This document shows, piece by piece, positions 16,669 through 25,485 of a stretch of 64,000 nt of DNA (positions within the stretch are counted from its first letter, which is position 1; every line of letters starts with the position of its first letter). Source of the stretch: Streptomyces regalis. Lineage in GTDB: Bacteria; Actinomycetota; Actinomycetes; Streptomycetales; Streptomycetaceae. The notes under the pieces were generated by a model. The model ran no database searches. It was not told the DNA's origin and worked only from the letters and a program-made list of their open reading frames with translations. The stretch spans positions 52,529-116,528 of the forward strand of contig NZ_LLZG01000334.1 of the NCBI RefSeq assembly GCF_001509475.1, read 5' to 3'. Both the position numbers and the translations under genes were made by a program.

Positions 16669-16683
16669 TTGCACTGAGTGCAA
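16669..16683. promoter_or_regulatory. TetR operator (perfect 7-bp inverted repeat)
   Basis: TTGCACTGAGTGCAA is a perfect inverted repeat with a one-base centre, placed between the divergent SDR and tetR starts. It is the form of site TetR-family proteins bind, so the regulator at 16720 probably controls both directions. Confidence 0.75.
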
Positions 16684-16719
16684 GCGCCTGCATCGTGTGA
16701 GGCGACGTACCATCGGTGC

Positions 16720-17310
16720 ATGACTCAGAAACCGGCCCCTATCCGGGAACAGACCCGCTCCGTGGTCCGATCACTGCTGGCCCGGACCGCTATCGAGCTG
16801 TTCGCCGCCAAGGGCTTCGACAACACGACCCTCGATGAGGTCGCCGCCGCCGCGGGCGTCTCCCGGCGGACCCTGTTCAACTACTTCCGCAACAAGGAAG
16901 ACCTCGCGCTCAGCGGCCTGGACGAACAGGGCGAACTGATCGCCGCGCGCCTCGCCGAGCGCTCGGCCGACGAGGATGCCTGGACGGCGCTGCGCGCGGC
17001 GTTCCAGGTGCTCGAGGAGATCGACATGACAGCCGAAGGGCGCCTGGAGTTCATCACGCTGCTGTTCGGCAACGATTCCCTACGCGCCGGACACGCCGAG
17101 AAGCAAGCCCGCTGGCAAGACCTGTTCGCACCGCAGATCGAGCCGCGACTGCCCGACTCCGACAGCCGCACCCTGCAAGCCCGCGCGATCGCAGCCGCAG
17201 CGATCATCTGCCTGCAGGCAGCCAACGAGGAATGGGTACGCCTGGGCGGACAGGTCGACCTGTTCGACCTCTACGACACCGCCGTACAGGCCGTCCGCCG
17301 CCCTACCTGA
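16720..17310 (+). CDS. TetR-family transcriptional regulator
   Basis: A 196-residue regulator. The helix-turn-helix is in FDNTTLDEVAAAAGVSRRTLFNYFRNKEDL (about residues 32-62), a standard TetR N-terminus, followed by a helical ligand domain. The ATG at 16720 is used because the longer upstream frame would translate the operator. It is divergent from the SDR, aldehyde dehydrogenase and NmrA-like genes, and is likely an aldehyde- or drug-responsive repressor of that set. The ligand is not known. Confidence 0.9.
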   Translation: MTQKPAPIREQTRSVVRSLLARTAIELFAAKGFDNTTLDEVAAAAGVSRRTLFNYFRNKEDLALSGLDEQGELIAARLAERSADEDAWTALRAAFQVLEEIDMTAEGRLEFITLLFGNDSLRAGHAEKQARWQDLFAPQIEPRLPDSDSRTLQARAIAAAAIICLQAANEEWVRLGGQVDLFDLYDTAVQAVRRPT

Positions 17311-17553
17311 AACCGGCCGCATCCAGCTCCGCCACGCTCGTCGGCGTAGGGACCAGGGCCACATGTGCAGGTCCGCGACGGCCCTGGGCGCCAAGTACAG
17401 CCCTGGTCACACCCGCGCGGGTGGGCGTTGGTGTGTCTCGTGAGACATCTATCAACCTGGAGAACCCTGGCTGCCGCTCTCAGACTCGTCTCACGTTTGC
17501 TCGCTACCGTGCGCGGCCGACAGGGCTGTGCCGGGACGGCGAGGAGGCGGATC

Positions 17554-18138
17554 ATGGCGCGCGGAGTACAAGGGTTGGCCCGGGTGGCCGTCGTCGTACG
17601 GGCCGGGGTGGCACCGCTGTGGTGGCTCGGGGTGTTCGCGGCGGGCATCGGCGTACTGGTGCCGGGTATTACGGGCCGCAGGATCGGCGTCATGGCCGGT
17701 GGCGCGTTGTTCATCGTCGCCGCCGTGGTCGTGTCGTACTGCCGCCGCAGGCGCTACACCGCCCTCACCCGGTCGGTCGCCCGCGCCGGCAAGCATGACG
17801 TGCTCCAGGATCGCGCGGTGACCGTCCGCAACTGGCGCCGGGGTCACCGCTGGTGGCTGCTGTTGGCGTTCGTCGCCGCGCTGGGCAGCGCGTTCGCCGT
17901 GTCGGTGGCCGGCGGGATGCTGCTGGCGGGATGCGGGGCGGGGCTCCGGCTCAAGGCCGCGTGGCTCGGACGGCGTGAGTGTGCCGACAACGCCCTGCTG
18001 TGGGTACGGGTGGACTGGCTCGATGGGCGGGGCGGGCAGCCGGCGGGCAAGGCGGTGAGGACGTACCGCAGCACGGGCGTCGCGGCGGGCGACGCCGCCC
18101 CGGGCGGGGCCCGCCGCCGCACTGCGGCGCTGGTGTAG
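17554..18138 (+). CDS. Integral membrane protein, unknown function
   Basis: A 194-residue protein with about four hydrophobic segments in two pairs: VAPLWWLGVFAAGIGVLVPG with GVMAGGALFIVAAVVVSY, then WWLLLAFVAALGSAFAVSVA with GGMLLAGCGAGL. A basic loop (RRRRYTALTRSVARAGKHD) lies between the pairs. I do not recognise a family. The ATG at 17554 has GAGGAGG seven bases upstream, which makes this start firm. It converges on the PLP decarboxylase gene. Confidence 0.7.
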   Translation: MARGVQGLARVAVVVRAGVAPLWWLGVFAAGIGVLVPGITGRRIGVMAGGALFIVAAVVVSYCRRRRYTALTRSVARAGKHDVLQDRAVTVRNWRRGHRWWLLLAFVAALGSAFAVSVAGGMLLAGCGAGLRLKAAWLGRRECADNALLWVRVDWLDGRGGQPAGKAVRTYRSTGVAAGDAAPGGARRRTAALV

Positions 18139-18193
18139 GTCAGGCGTCGAGGACCAGGCACAGAAAGGATGCTGCTGCCGCCGCGCCCGCTGA

Positions 18194-19657
18194 TCAGGTC
18201 GGCGCTCGTCGCTGGCTCTCCGGCGAGGGCAGGGTGGTGAGCGAGGCTGCGTGCGCCCCTCCGGATTCGGCCACGATCTCGTCGAGCGACTGCGGCTCGC
18301 GCACCGTCGCGAAGGCGATGCCTCCGGCGTCGTCCGGCGCGAAGCCGTAGACGCCGGGCCGGGCAAGGGAGTTGTACGCGTAGTGGTGCGCGAAGTAGTA
18401 CGCCCCCGTGTCCACCGCCGCCACGTGGTCCCCCTGCTCCAGCAACGGCAGCGCGCACCCCTCGGCCAGCAGGTCCCCCGAGAAGCAGGCCGGCCCGGCC
18501 ACGTCCTGCAGCACGGCCGGACCCTCCTTCGGGCGCCCCTTGTCGTCGTACGCGGCGATCCTCAGCGGCCAGCTCCCCGGCGCGTACACCGTGCGCGTGG
18601 CGACCTGCACGCCCGCATGGGTGACCGCCACCGGCCGTCCGCCCGCACTCTTGGCGTACTCGACCCGCGCCACGACCGTCCCGTGCTTGGCCAGCAGCGA
18701 CCGGCCGAACTCCGTGACCAGCCCGTACCGCCCGTCGAACAGCCCCGGCACCGCCTCGCTGAGTAGTCGCGCATACTGCGCGTACGTCGGCGTCGTCGCG
18801 TCCGAGGTGAAGTTCACCGGCAGCCCGCCGCCGATGTCGAGCGTGTCGATCTGCCGCCGCCCGATCCGCCGGTTGATCTCCTCGGCGAGCGCGTACGCCT
18901 CCGCGACCCCCCGGGCCATCAGCGACAGCGGGATGCCCTGCGAGCCGGTGTGCGCATGCAGCCGGGTCAGCCACGGACGGTCCTGGTACGCCCGGACGAC
19001 CCACTCCCGGGCCCCCTCGTCACGCAGCGCCACCCCGAACTTCGACGTCGCCGTGGCCGTGGACGTCGCCTCGATGGAACCCCCGCCGACCTGCGGATTC
19101 ACCCGGATCCCCAGCGGGGAGCGGCTGGTGGCGGACCGGACGAGGCCGTCGATGCGGGCCAGCTCCTGCGGGTTGTCCGCATTGACGGCGATGCCCATCG
19201 CCAGCGCCTCGCGCAGCTCGGCCGGCGTCTTGGCGGGCGAGTCCAGGACCGTCATCCCCGGCCGCAGTCCCGCCGCCCGCGCCAACGCCAGCTCGCCCGG
19301 GCTCGCCACCTCCGCGCCGATGCCCTCCTCACGCAGCAGCCGCAGCACCGGCACCAGCGGGGTCGCCTTCACCGCGAAGGCGTGCAGCACGCGCGTACCC
19401 GGCGCCACGACCGCGTCGAACGCCGCCCGCAGCGCCGCCGCCGACTCCCGGATGCCGGTGACGTCGAGCAGGCCGACGATGGGGGAGCCGGGCCCGAGCA
19501 GCCCCTGCTCCACGGCGGCCCGCACCGCCTCGTCCCGCCGGGCCGTCCGGCCGGCGTCGTACGCCGATATCTCGAATCCGTCACCTGTTTCGCCGCCTGC
19601 TCCGCTGCCCACGCCGTTGTCCACAACATCCCCCGTCATGTCGTCGTCCGAGCCCAT
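18194..19657 (-). CDS. Group III PLP-dependent amino acid decarboxylase (DAP/ornithine type)
   Basis: A protein of about 487 residues with the alanine-racemase-like barrel of LysA, ornithine and arginine decarboxylases. The PLP lysine is in VLHAFAVKATPLVPVL, the phosphate-binding motifs are HAHTGSQG and DIGGGLPVN, and the active-site Cys of the partner subunit is in GPACFSGDLLAEG. It ends with GAYYFAHHYAYNS in place of the usual GAYxxSMSSNYN. These deviations argue that it is not the housekeeping diaminopimelate decarboxylase. The start (19657 or 19639) is uncertain. It is divergent from hutU. Confidence 0.85.
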   Translation of the reverse strand: MGSDDDMTGDVVDNGVGSGAGGETGDGFEISAYDAGRTARRDEAVRAAVEQGLLGPGSPIVGLLDVTGIRESAAALRAAFDAVVAPGTRVLHAFAVKATPLVPVLRLLREEGIGAEVASPGELALARAAGLRPGMTVLDSPAKTPAELREALAMGIAVNADNPQELARIDGLVRSATSRSPLGIRVNPQVGGGSIEATSTATATSKFGVALRDEGAREWVVRAYQDRPWLTRLHAHTGSQGIPLSLMARGVAEAYALAEEINRRIGRRQIDTLDIGGGLPVNFTSDATTPTYAQYARLLSEAVPGLFDGRYGLVTEFGRSLLAKHGTVVARVEYAKSAGGRPVAVTHAGVQVATRTVYAPGSWPLRIAAYDDKGRPKEGPAVLQDVAGPACFSGDLLAEGCALPLLEQGDHVAAVDTGAYYFAHHYAYNSLARPGVYGFAPDDAGGIAFATVREPQSLDEIVAESGGAHAASLTTLPSPESQRRAPT

Positions 19658-19705
19658 GCATCCAGCCAAACATCCGGAACGCGCGAGCGCTGGCCCGCGA
19701 ACGTA

Positions 19706-19741
19706 TTGACTAGCTCTATTCAGACGGTCAGGATGTGAATA
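19706..19741 (+). promoter_or_regulatory. Promoter of the hut operon
   Basis: TTGACT at 19706-19711 and CAGGAT at 19729-19734, 17 bases apart, match a vegetative (HrdB-type) promoter. CTATTCAG at 19716-19723 lies in the spacer, and TATTCA (19717-19722) pairs as an inverted repeat with TGAATA (19736-19741), a layout suited to a repressor. The same TTGAC plus CTATTCAG pair occurs before the ABC importer. Confidence 0.6.
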
Positions 19742-19785
19742 TCCACCTCAACAGTTCGCAGTCACAGTCCGCTGGGAGGCAGACC

Positions 19786-21468
19786 ATGTCAGGACCCCGC
19801 CCCGTCCGAGCGCCGCGCGGTACGGAACTGAGTGCCCTGGGATGGCAGCAGGAAGCCGCCCTGCGGATGCTGCAGAACAACCTCGACCCCGAGGTCGCCG
19901 AGCACCCCGACAAGCTCGTCGTCTACGGCGGCACCGGCAAGGCGGCCCGTGACTGGCGCTCCTTCGACGCGATGGTGCGCACGCTGAGGACGCTGAAGCA
20001 GGACGAGACCATGCTGGTCCAGTCCGGTCGCCCCGTCGGCGTCATGCAGACCCACGAGTGGGCGCCGCGCGTCCTCATCGCCAACTCCAACCTCGTCGGC
20101 GACTGGGCCAACTGGGAGGAGTTCCGCCGCCTGGAGGCCCTCGGCCTCACCATGTACGGCCAGATGACGGCCGGCTCCTGGATCTACATCGGCACCCAGG
20201 GCATCCTCCAGGGCACCTACGAGACCTTCGCCGCCGTCGCCGCGAAGCTGCATTCCATGGGTAAAGGGGTCGACGGCACCCTCGCCGGGACGATCACCCT
20301 CACCGCCGGTCTCGGCGGCATGGGCGGCGCCCAGCCGCTCGCCGTGACCATGAACGACGGCGTCGCGATCTGCATCGACTGCGACCCGCGCGCGATCGAG
20401 CGGCGCATCGAGCACCGCTACCTGGACGTGAAGGCCGACAGTCTGGACCACGCGCTCCAGCTGGCGACCGAGGCCCGCGACGCCCGCCGCCCGCTCTCCA
20501 TCGGCGTCCTCGGCAACGCCGCCGAGCTGGTCCCGCAGCTCCTCGCGATGGGCGCCCCCATCGACATCGTCACCGACCAGACCTCGGCGCACGACCCGCT
20601 GGCGTACCTGCCGCTGGGCGTCGCCTTCGACGACATGGCGGACGCTGCCGCCAAGGACCCGGCGGGCTTCACCACCAAGGCCCGCGAGTCGATGGCCAGG
20701 CACGTCGAGGCCATGGTCGGCTTCATGGACGCCGGCGCCGAGGTCTTCGACTACGGCAACTCGATCCGGGGCGAGGCCCAACTCGCCGGGTACGAGCGGG
20801 CGTTCGCCTTCCCCGGGTTCGTGCCCGCCTACATCCGGCCCCTGTTCTGCGAGGGCAAGGGACCCTTCCGCTGGGCCGCCCTGTCCGGCGACCCCGCCGA
20901 CATCGCCAAGACCGACAAGGCGATCCTGGACCTGTTCCCCGAGAACGAGTCCCTCGCCCGCTGGATCAAGATGGCCGGCGAGCGGGTGCACTTCCAGGGG
21001 CTGCCCGCGCGCATCTGCTGGCTCGGCTACGGGGAGCGGGACAAGGCGGGCGAGCGGTTCAACGACATGGTGGCGAGCGGGGAGCTTGCCGCGCCGCTGG
21101 CGATCGGGCGGGACCACCTCGACTGCGGCTCGGTGGCCTCTCCCTACCGTGAGACCGAGGCGATGCTGGACGGCTCCGACGCGATCGCGGACTGGCCGCT
21201 GCTGAACGCCATGGTGAACGTGGCTTCGGGTGCCTCCTGGGTGTCCCTTCACCACGGTGGTGGTGTGGGCATGGGCCGGTCCATTCACGCCGGTCAGGTG
21301 ACGGTGGCCGACGGTACGAAGCTGGGTGGGGAGAAGATCCGGCGGGTCCTCACCAACGACCCCGGTATGGGCGTCATCCGGCATGTGGACGCGGGGTACG
21401 ACATCGCGGAGTCGGTTGCCGATGAGCGGGGCGTGCGGGTTCCTATGCGCGAGGGTGACGACGCGTGA
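19786..21468 (+). CDS. hutU: Urocanate hydratase
   Basis: Second enzyme of histidine degradation: it hydrates urocanate to imidazolonepropionate with a tightly bound NAD acting as electrophile. The 560-residue protein has the family core [38 protein letters not shown] and [15 protein letters not shown], with the active-site Cys in [15 protein letters not shown]. The ATG at 19786 is preceded by GGGAGG at a good distance; the longer frame adds an unconserved stretch. It is the first gene of a four-gene operon and overlaps the next start by four bases (GTGA). Confidence 0.95.
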   Translation: MSGPRPVRAPRGTELSALGWQQEAALRMLQNNLDPEVAEHPDKLVVYGGTGKAARDWRSFDAMVRTLRTLKQDETMLVQSGRPVGVMQTHEWAPRVLIANSNLVGDWANWEEFRRLEALGLTMYGQMTAGSWIYIGTQGILQGTYETFAAVAAKLHSMGKGVDGTLAGTITLTAGLGGMGGAQPLAVTMNDGVAICIDCDPRAIERRIEHRYLDVKADSLDHALQLATEARDARRPLSIGVLGNAAELVPQLLAMGAPIDIVTDQTSAHDPLAYLPLGVAFDDMADAAAKDPAGFTTKARESMARHVEAMVGFMDAGAEVFDYGNSIRGEAQLAGYERAFAFPGFVPAYIRPLFCEGKGPFRWAALSGDPADIAKTDKAILDLFPENESLARWIKMAGERVHFQGLPARICWLGYGERDKAGERFNDMVASGELAAPLAIGRDHLDCGSVASPYRETEAMLDGSDAIADWPLLNAMVNVASGASWVSLHHGGGVGMGRSIHAGQVTVADGTKLGGEKIRRVLTNDPGMGVIRHVDAGYDIAESVADERGVRVPMREGDDA

Positions 21469-22847
21469 CGCAGAACGACAGTGGGCGTAGCGGCAACTCT
21501 CCGGTGGGGGCTGAAGCCTCGTCGCCGGGTGCGGGTTCGGCGGCGCCCACCCTCCCCCACTCTCAACTTCGTTCGAGCGGGGGGACCCCCAACGCCCTGC
21601 GGAACGACTGCCCACAGCCTGTGTCCGGCAACTCCTTCCATGAGATGTGGCGCGAGCTGCTCCCCATCGGGCGGCACGCCGACTCCCACGGCTACCGTCG
21701 TTTCGCCTGGACGGGGGCCGATCTCGACTGCCGGGCCTGGTTCAAGGAGCAGGCGGAAGCACGCGGCCTCGTCTACGAGGTCGACCGCAACGGCAACCAG
21801 TGGGCCTGGCTCGGGGACCCCGCCGCCGGGGATGCCGTCGTCACCGGGTCGCATCTCGACTCCGTGCCGGACGGGGGTGCCTTCGACGGGCCCCTCGGGG
21901 TGGTGTCCTCCTTCGCTGCTCTCGATGAACTGCGAGGCCGGGGAGTGGACTTCACCAAACCCCTCGCCATCGTCAACTTCGGTGACGAAGAGGGCGCCCG
22001 GTTCGGGCTCGCCTGTGTCGGGTCCCGGCTCGCCGCCGGACAGCTCACCGTCGAGAACGCCCACAGGCTGACCGACGGGGACGGGGTCAGCCTGCCCCGG
22101 GCCATGGAGGTCGCCGGGTACGACCCCGACACCATCGGCGCCGACCCGGAGCGGCTCGCCCGCATCGGCGCCTTCGTCGAGCTGCATGTCGAGCAGGGGC
22201 GGGCCCTGGACCTGTCCGGCGACCGGGTCGGCATCGCCAGCGCCATCTGGCCGCACGGCCGGTGGCGGTTCGACTTCCGGGGCGAGGCCAACCACGCGGG
22301 GACCACACGGCTCGTGGACCGGCGCGACCCCATGCTCGCGTACGCCGAGACCGTGCTCGCCGCCCGGCGGGAGGCTCAACTCGCCGGTGCCGTCGCCACC
22401 TTCGGCAAGATCTCCGTCGAGCCGAACGGCGTCAACGCCATCCCCTCCCTGGTGCGCGTCTGGCTCGACTCCCGTGCCGAGGACCAGGCGAGCCTCGACG
22501 CCGTCGTCGGCGGCATCGAGAAGGCCGCCCGGGATTACGCGGCGGCCCACGGCATCGACCTCGACATCGTCCGTGAGTCCTTCACGCCCGTCGTCGAGTT
22601 CGACCACGCCCTGCGCGACGAACTGGGCCGCATCCTCGGCAAGGACACCGGCATCACCGTCCCCGTCCTGGGTACCGGCGCCGGACACGACGCCGGAATC
22701 CTCTCCGGGAGCATCCCGACGGCCATGCTGTTCGTACGCAACCCCACGGGCGTCTCGCACTCCCCGGCCGAGTTCGCCGCCGAGGACGACTGCGTGGCCG
22801 GAGTCATCGCCCTGGCCGACGTACTGGAAGGACTGGCCTGCACGTGA
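21465..22847 (+). CDS. M20-family amidohydrolase (allantoate amidohydrolase-like), candidate N-formylglutamate deformylase
   Basis: A zinc amidohydrolase of 460 residues in the allantoate amidohydrolase/N-carbamoylase group. Metal and catalytic motifs are [33 protein letters not shown] and [12 protein letters not shown], with [10 protein letters not shown] near the end. It sits between hutU and the deiminase gene, overlapping both by four bases, so its substrate is probably in the histidine pathway. N-formylglutamate is my inference, as no other deformylase is present. Residues about 12-43 carry an inserted short repeat element (see separate entry). The GTG start at 21465 follows from coupling, though a start after the repeat cannot be excluded. 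Confidence 0.88.
   Translation: MTQNDSGRSGNSPVGAEASSPGAGSAAPTLPHSQLRSSGGTPNALRNDCPQPVSGNSFHEMWRELLPIGRHADSHGYRRFAWTGADLDCRAWFKEQAEARGLVYEVDRNGNQWAWLGDPAAGDAVVTGSHLDSVPDGGAFDGPLGVVSSFAALDELRGRGVDFTKPLAIVNFGDEEGARFGLACVGSRLAAGQLTVENAHRLTDGDGVSLPRAMEVAGYDPDTIGADPERLARIGAFVELHVEQGRALDLSGDRVGIASAIWPHGRWRFDFRGEANHAGTTRLVDRRDPMLAYAETVLAARREAQLAGAVATFGKISVEPNGVNAIPSLVRVWLDSRAEDQASLDAVVGGIEKAARDYAAAHGIDLDIVRESFTPVVEFDHALRDELGRILGKDTGITVPVLGTGAGHDAGILSGSIPTAMLFVRNPTGVSHSPAEFAAEDDCVAGVIALADVLEGLACT
21547..21593. repeat. Short palindromic Streptomyces repeat inside a coding region, copy 1
   Basis: Read on the minus strand, the core GCTCGAACGAAGTTGAGAG followed by TGGGGGAG and preceded by GGGGGTCCC matches 41004-41042 on the plus strand over about 38 bases with roughly six differences. 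It lies in frame inside the N-terminus of the M20 amidohydrolase, adding residues such as [15 protein letters not shown]. Confidence 0.8.
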
Positions 22848-24193
22848 CGCCCACCCAGCAGACCCGTACGTACTGGCTGGAACACGCCTGGCTCGACACC
22901 CACGTCGAGCCGGGCGTCGCCCTGGACGTACAGGACGGCCGCATCACCGCCGTCCGCACCGGCACGGAAGCCCCGCCCCCCGGCGCCGAGGTCCTCCGCG
23001 GCCTCACGCTCCCCGGGCTCGCCAACGCCCACTCGCACGCCTTCCACCGCGCCCTGCGCGGTACCGTCCAGGTCGGCTCCGGCACCTTCTGGACCTGGCG
23101 CGAGGTCATGTACTCGTTCGCCGACCGGCTGACCCCGGAGACCTACCACGCCCTCGCCCGCGCCGTGTACGCCGAGATGGCGCTGGCCGGGATCACCGCG
23201 GTCGGCGAGTTCCACTACGTCCACCACGCCCCGGGCGGCACCCCCTACGCCGACCCGAACGCGATGGGCGAGGCCCTCATTGCGGCCGCCGCCGACGCCG
23301 GCATCCGTATCACCCTCCTCGACACCGCCTATCTCTCCTCCGGCTTCGGGCAGCCCCCCAACACCCACCAGCTCCGCTTCTCCGACGGGAACGCCGAGAG
23401 CTGGGCCGAACGCTGTTCAGTTCTCAAGGACCAGGATCACGCACGGATCGGGGCGGCGATCCACTCCGTACGGGCCGTGCCCGCCGACCAGTTGGCGACC
23501 GTGGCGCGGTGGGCCGAGGAGCGGCGGGCTCCGCTCCATGTGCACCTGTCCGAGCAGACCGCCGAGAACGAGGCGTGCCTGGAGGTCCACGGCTGCACCC
23601 CGACCCAGCTCCTCGCCCTGCACGGCGTGCTCGGCCCGCGCACCACCGGCGTCCACAACACCCACCTCACCGCCGAGGACATCTCCCTGATCGGGGGCAG
23701 CGGCACCGGCACCTGTATGTGCCCGACCACCGAACGGGACCTCGCGGACGGCATCGGGCCGGCCGTCGCCCTGCAGAACGAAGGCTCCCCGCTCTCCCTC
23801 GGCTCCGACAGCCACGCCGTCATCGACCTGCTCGAAGAGGCGCGCGCGATGGAGCTGAACGAGCGCCTGCGCACCCGTACGCGAGGTCACTGGACAGCTG
23901 CGGCCCTCCTGCGGGCGGCCTCGGTCGACGGCCACGCGGCTCTCGGCTGGGACGACGTGGGCACCATCGAGCCCGGCGCACGCGCCGACCTCACCACGAT
24001 CGCGCTCGACTCGGTCAGGACGGCAGGGCCGCTTCCGCGGCTCGGGGCCGAGACGGCCGTATTCGCTGCGTCGGCAGCAGACGTGTCGCATACGGTCGTG
24101 GGCGGTCGGCACGTCGTACGGGACGGGGTCCACTCACTCGTACCGGAGGTGCCGAAAGCCCTCTCGGACGCCGTCGCAGCCCTGCGCGGATGA
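22844..24193 (+). CDS. hutF: Formimidoylglutamate deiminase
   Basis: It converts N-formimidoyl-L-glutamate to N-formylglutamate and ammonia in histidine degradation. The 449-residue amidohydrolase begins [20 protein letters not shown]. Metal ligands are in [29 protein letters not shown] and [12 protein letters not shown], and the final Asp is in [16 protein letters not shown]. The GTG at 22844 overlaps the stop of the preceding gene (GTGA). Its presence shows a pathway through formylglutamate rather than direct release of formamide by HutG. Confidence 0.92.
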   Translation: MTPTQQTRTYWLEHAWLDTHVEPGVALDVQDGRITAVRTGTEAPPPGAEVLRGLTLPGLANAHSHAFHRALRGTVQVGSGTFWTWREVMYSFADRLTPETYHALARAVYAEMALAGITAVGEFHYVHHAPGGTPYADPNAMGEALIAAAADAGIRITLLDTAYLSSGFGQPPNTHQLRFSDGNAESWAERCSVLKDQDHARIGAAIHSVRAVPADQLATVARWAEERRAPLHVHLSEQTAENEACLEVHGCTPTQLLALHGVLGPRTTGVHNTHLTAEDISLIGGSGTGTCMCPTTERDLADGIGPAVALQNEGSPLSLGSDSHAVIDLLEEARAMELNERLRTRTRGHWTAAALLRAASVDGHAALGWDDVGTIEPGARADLTTIALDSVRTAGPLPRLGAETAVFAASAADVSHTVVGGRHVVRDGVHSLVPEVPKALSDAVAALRG

Positions 24194-24270
24194 TCCCGGG
24201 CCGCCCACCCGCGCGGCCCGCCTCCGCTCCCGAACCCGACCCGACCGCCGACCAGGCCACCAAGGACGCC

Positions 24271-25485
24271 ATGAGCAACGCGACGACCGTCAGCCCCGCC
24301 CACTCCGCGAGCACCGCAAGCACGCTCATCACCAACATCGCCGCCCTGGTCACCAACAACCCCTCCCTCGGTGACAATTCCCCCCTCGGACTGATCCAGG
24401 ACGCGGCCGTCGTCATCGAAGGCGACCGCGTCGTGTGGACCGGTGATCAAAGCAAAGCACCCGCCACTGACAATCGGCTCGACGCAGGCGGCCGGGCGGT
24501 CGTCCCGGGGTTCGTCGACTCCCACTCCCACCTCGTCTTCGCGGGGGACCGGACCGCCGAGTTCAACGCCCGCATGTCCGGCCGCAGTTACACCGCCGGC
24601 GGCATCCGCACGACCGTCGCCGCCACCCGCGCCGCGAGCGACGAGGAACTCGAAGTCAACCTCACCCGTTACCTCCACGAGGCGCTGCACCAGGGCACCA
24701 CCACCTTCGAGACGAAGTCCGGCTACGGCCTGACGGTCGAGGACGAGGCCCGAGCCCTGCGCATCGCGTCGGCGCACACGGACGAGGTCACGTACTTGGG
24801 CGCCCACATCGTCTCCCCCGACTACGCCGACGACCCCACCGCCTACGTCGCCCTCGTCACCGGCGAGATGCTCGACGCCTGTGCCCCGTACGCCCGTTGG
24901 ATCGACGTCTTCTGCGAGAAGGGCGCCTTCGACGGCGACCAGGCCCGCGCGATCCTCACCGCGGGCAAGGCCAAGGGCCTGCACCCCCGCGTCCACGCCA
25001 ACCAGCTCACCCACGGCCCCGGTGTGCAGCTGGCCGTCGAACTGGACGCCGCCAGCGCCGACCACTGCACCCACCTCACGGACGCGGACATCGACGCCCT
25101 GGCGAACGGCCGTACGGTCGCCACCCTGCTCCCCGGCGCCGAGTTCTCCACCCGCGCCCAGTGGCCGAACGCCCGCCGCCTCCTCGACGCGGGCGTCACC
25201 GTCGCCCTCTCCACCGACTGCAACCCCGGCTCGTCCTTCACCTCCTCCGTGCCCTTCTGCATCGCGCTCGCGGTACGGGACATGGGGATGACACCGGACG
25301 AGGCGGTCTGGTCGGCCACGGCGGGCGGGGCAGCGGCCCTGCGCCGCGACGACATCGGCCGCCTCACCCCGGGCGCTCGCGCGGACCTGCTCGTGCTGGA
25401 CGCGCCGAGCCATGTGCACCTGGCCTACCGGCCGGGGGTGCCGCTGGTCAGCGAGGTGTGGCGACGGGGGGTGCGGATCGTCTGA
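24271..25485 (+). CDS. hutI: Imidazolonepropionase
   Basis: It opens the ring of imidazolone-5-propionate to give formimidoylglutamate. The 404-residue amidohydrolase has [18 protein letters not shown] (metal His pair), [33 protein letters not shown] and [17 protein letters not shown] (metal Asp), all typical of HutI. The ATG at 24271 has a modest AAGGA site nine bases upstream. It closes the hut operon. Its TGA abuts the stop of the convergent lectin-type gene (TGATCA at 25483-25488). Confidence 0.95.
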   Translation: MSNATTVSPAHSASTASTLITNIAALVTNNPSLGDNSPLGLIQDAAVVIEGDRVVWTGDQSKAPATDNRLDAGGRAVVPGFVDSHSHLVFAGDRTAEFNARMSGRSYTAGGIRTTVAATRAASDEELEVNLTRYLHEALHQGTTTFETKSGYGLTVEDEARALRIASAHTDEVTYLGAHIVSPDYADDPTAYVALVTGEMLDACAPYARWIDVFCEKGAFDGDQARAILTAGKAKGLHPRVHANQLTHGPGVQLAVELDAASADHCTHLTDADIDALANGRTVATLLPGAEFSTRAQWPNARRLLDAGVTVALSTDCNPGSSFTSSVPFCIALAVRDMGMTPDEAVWSATAGGAAALRRDDIGRLTPGARADLLVLDAPSHVHLAYRPGVPLVSEVWRRGVRIV

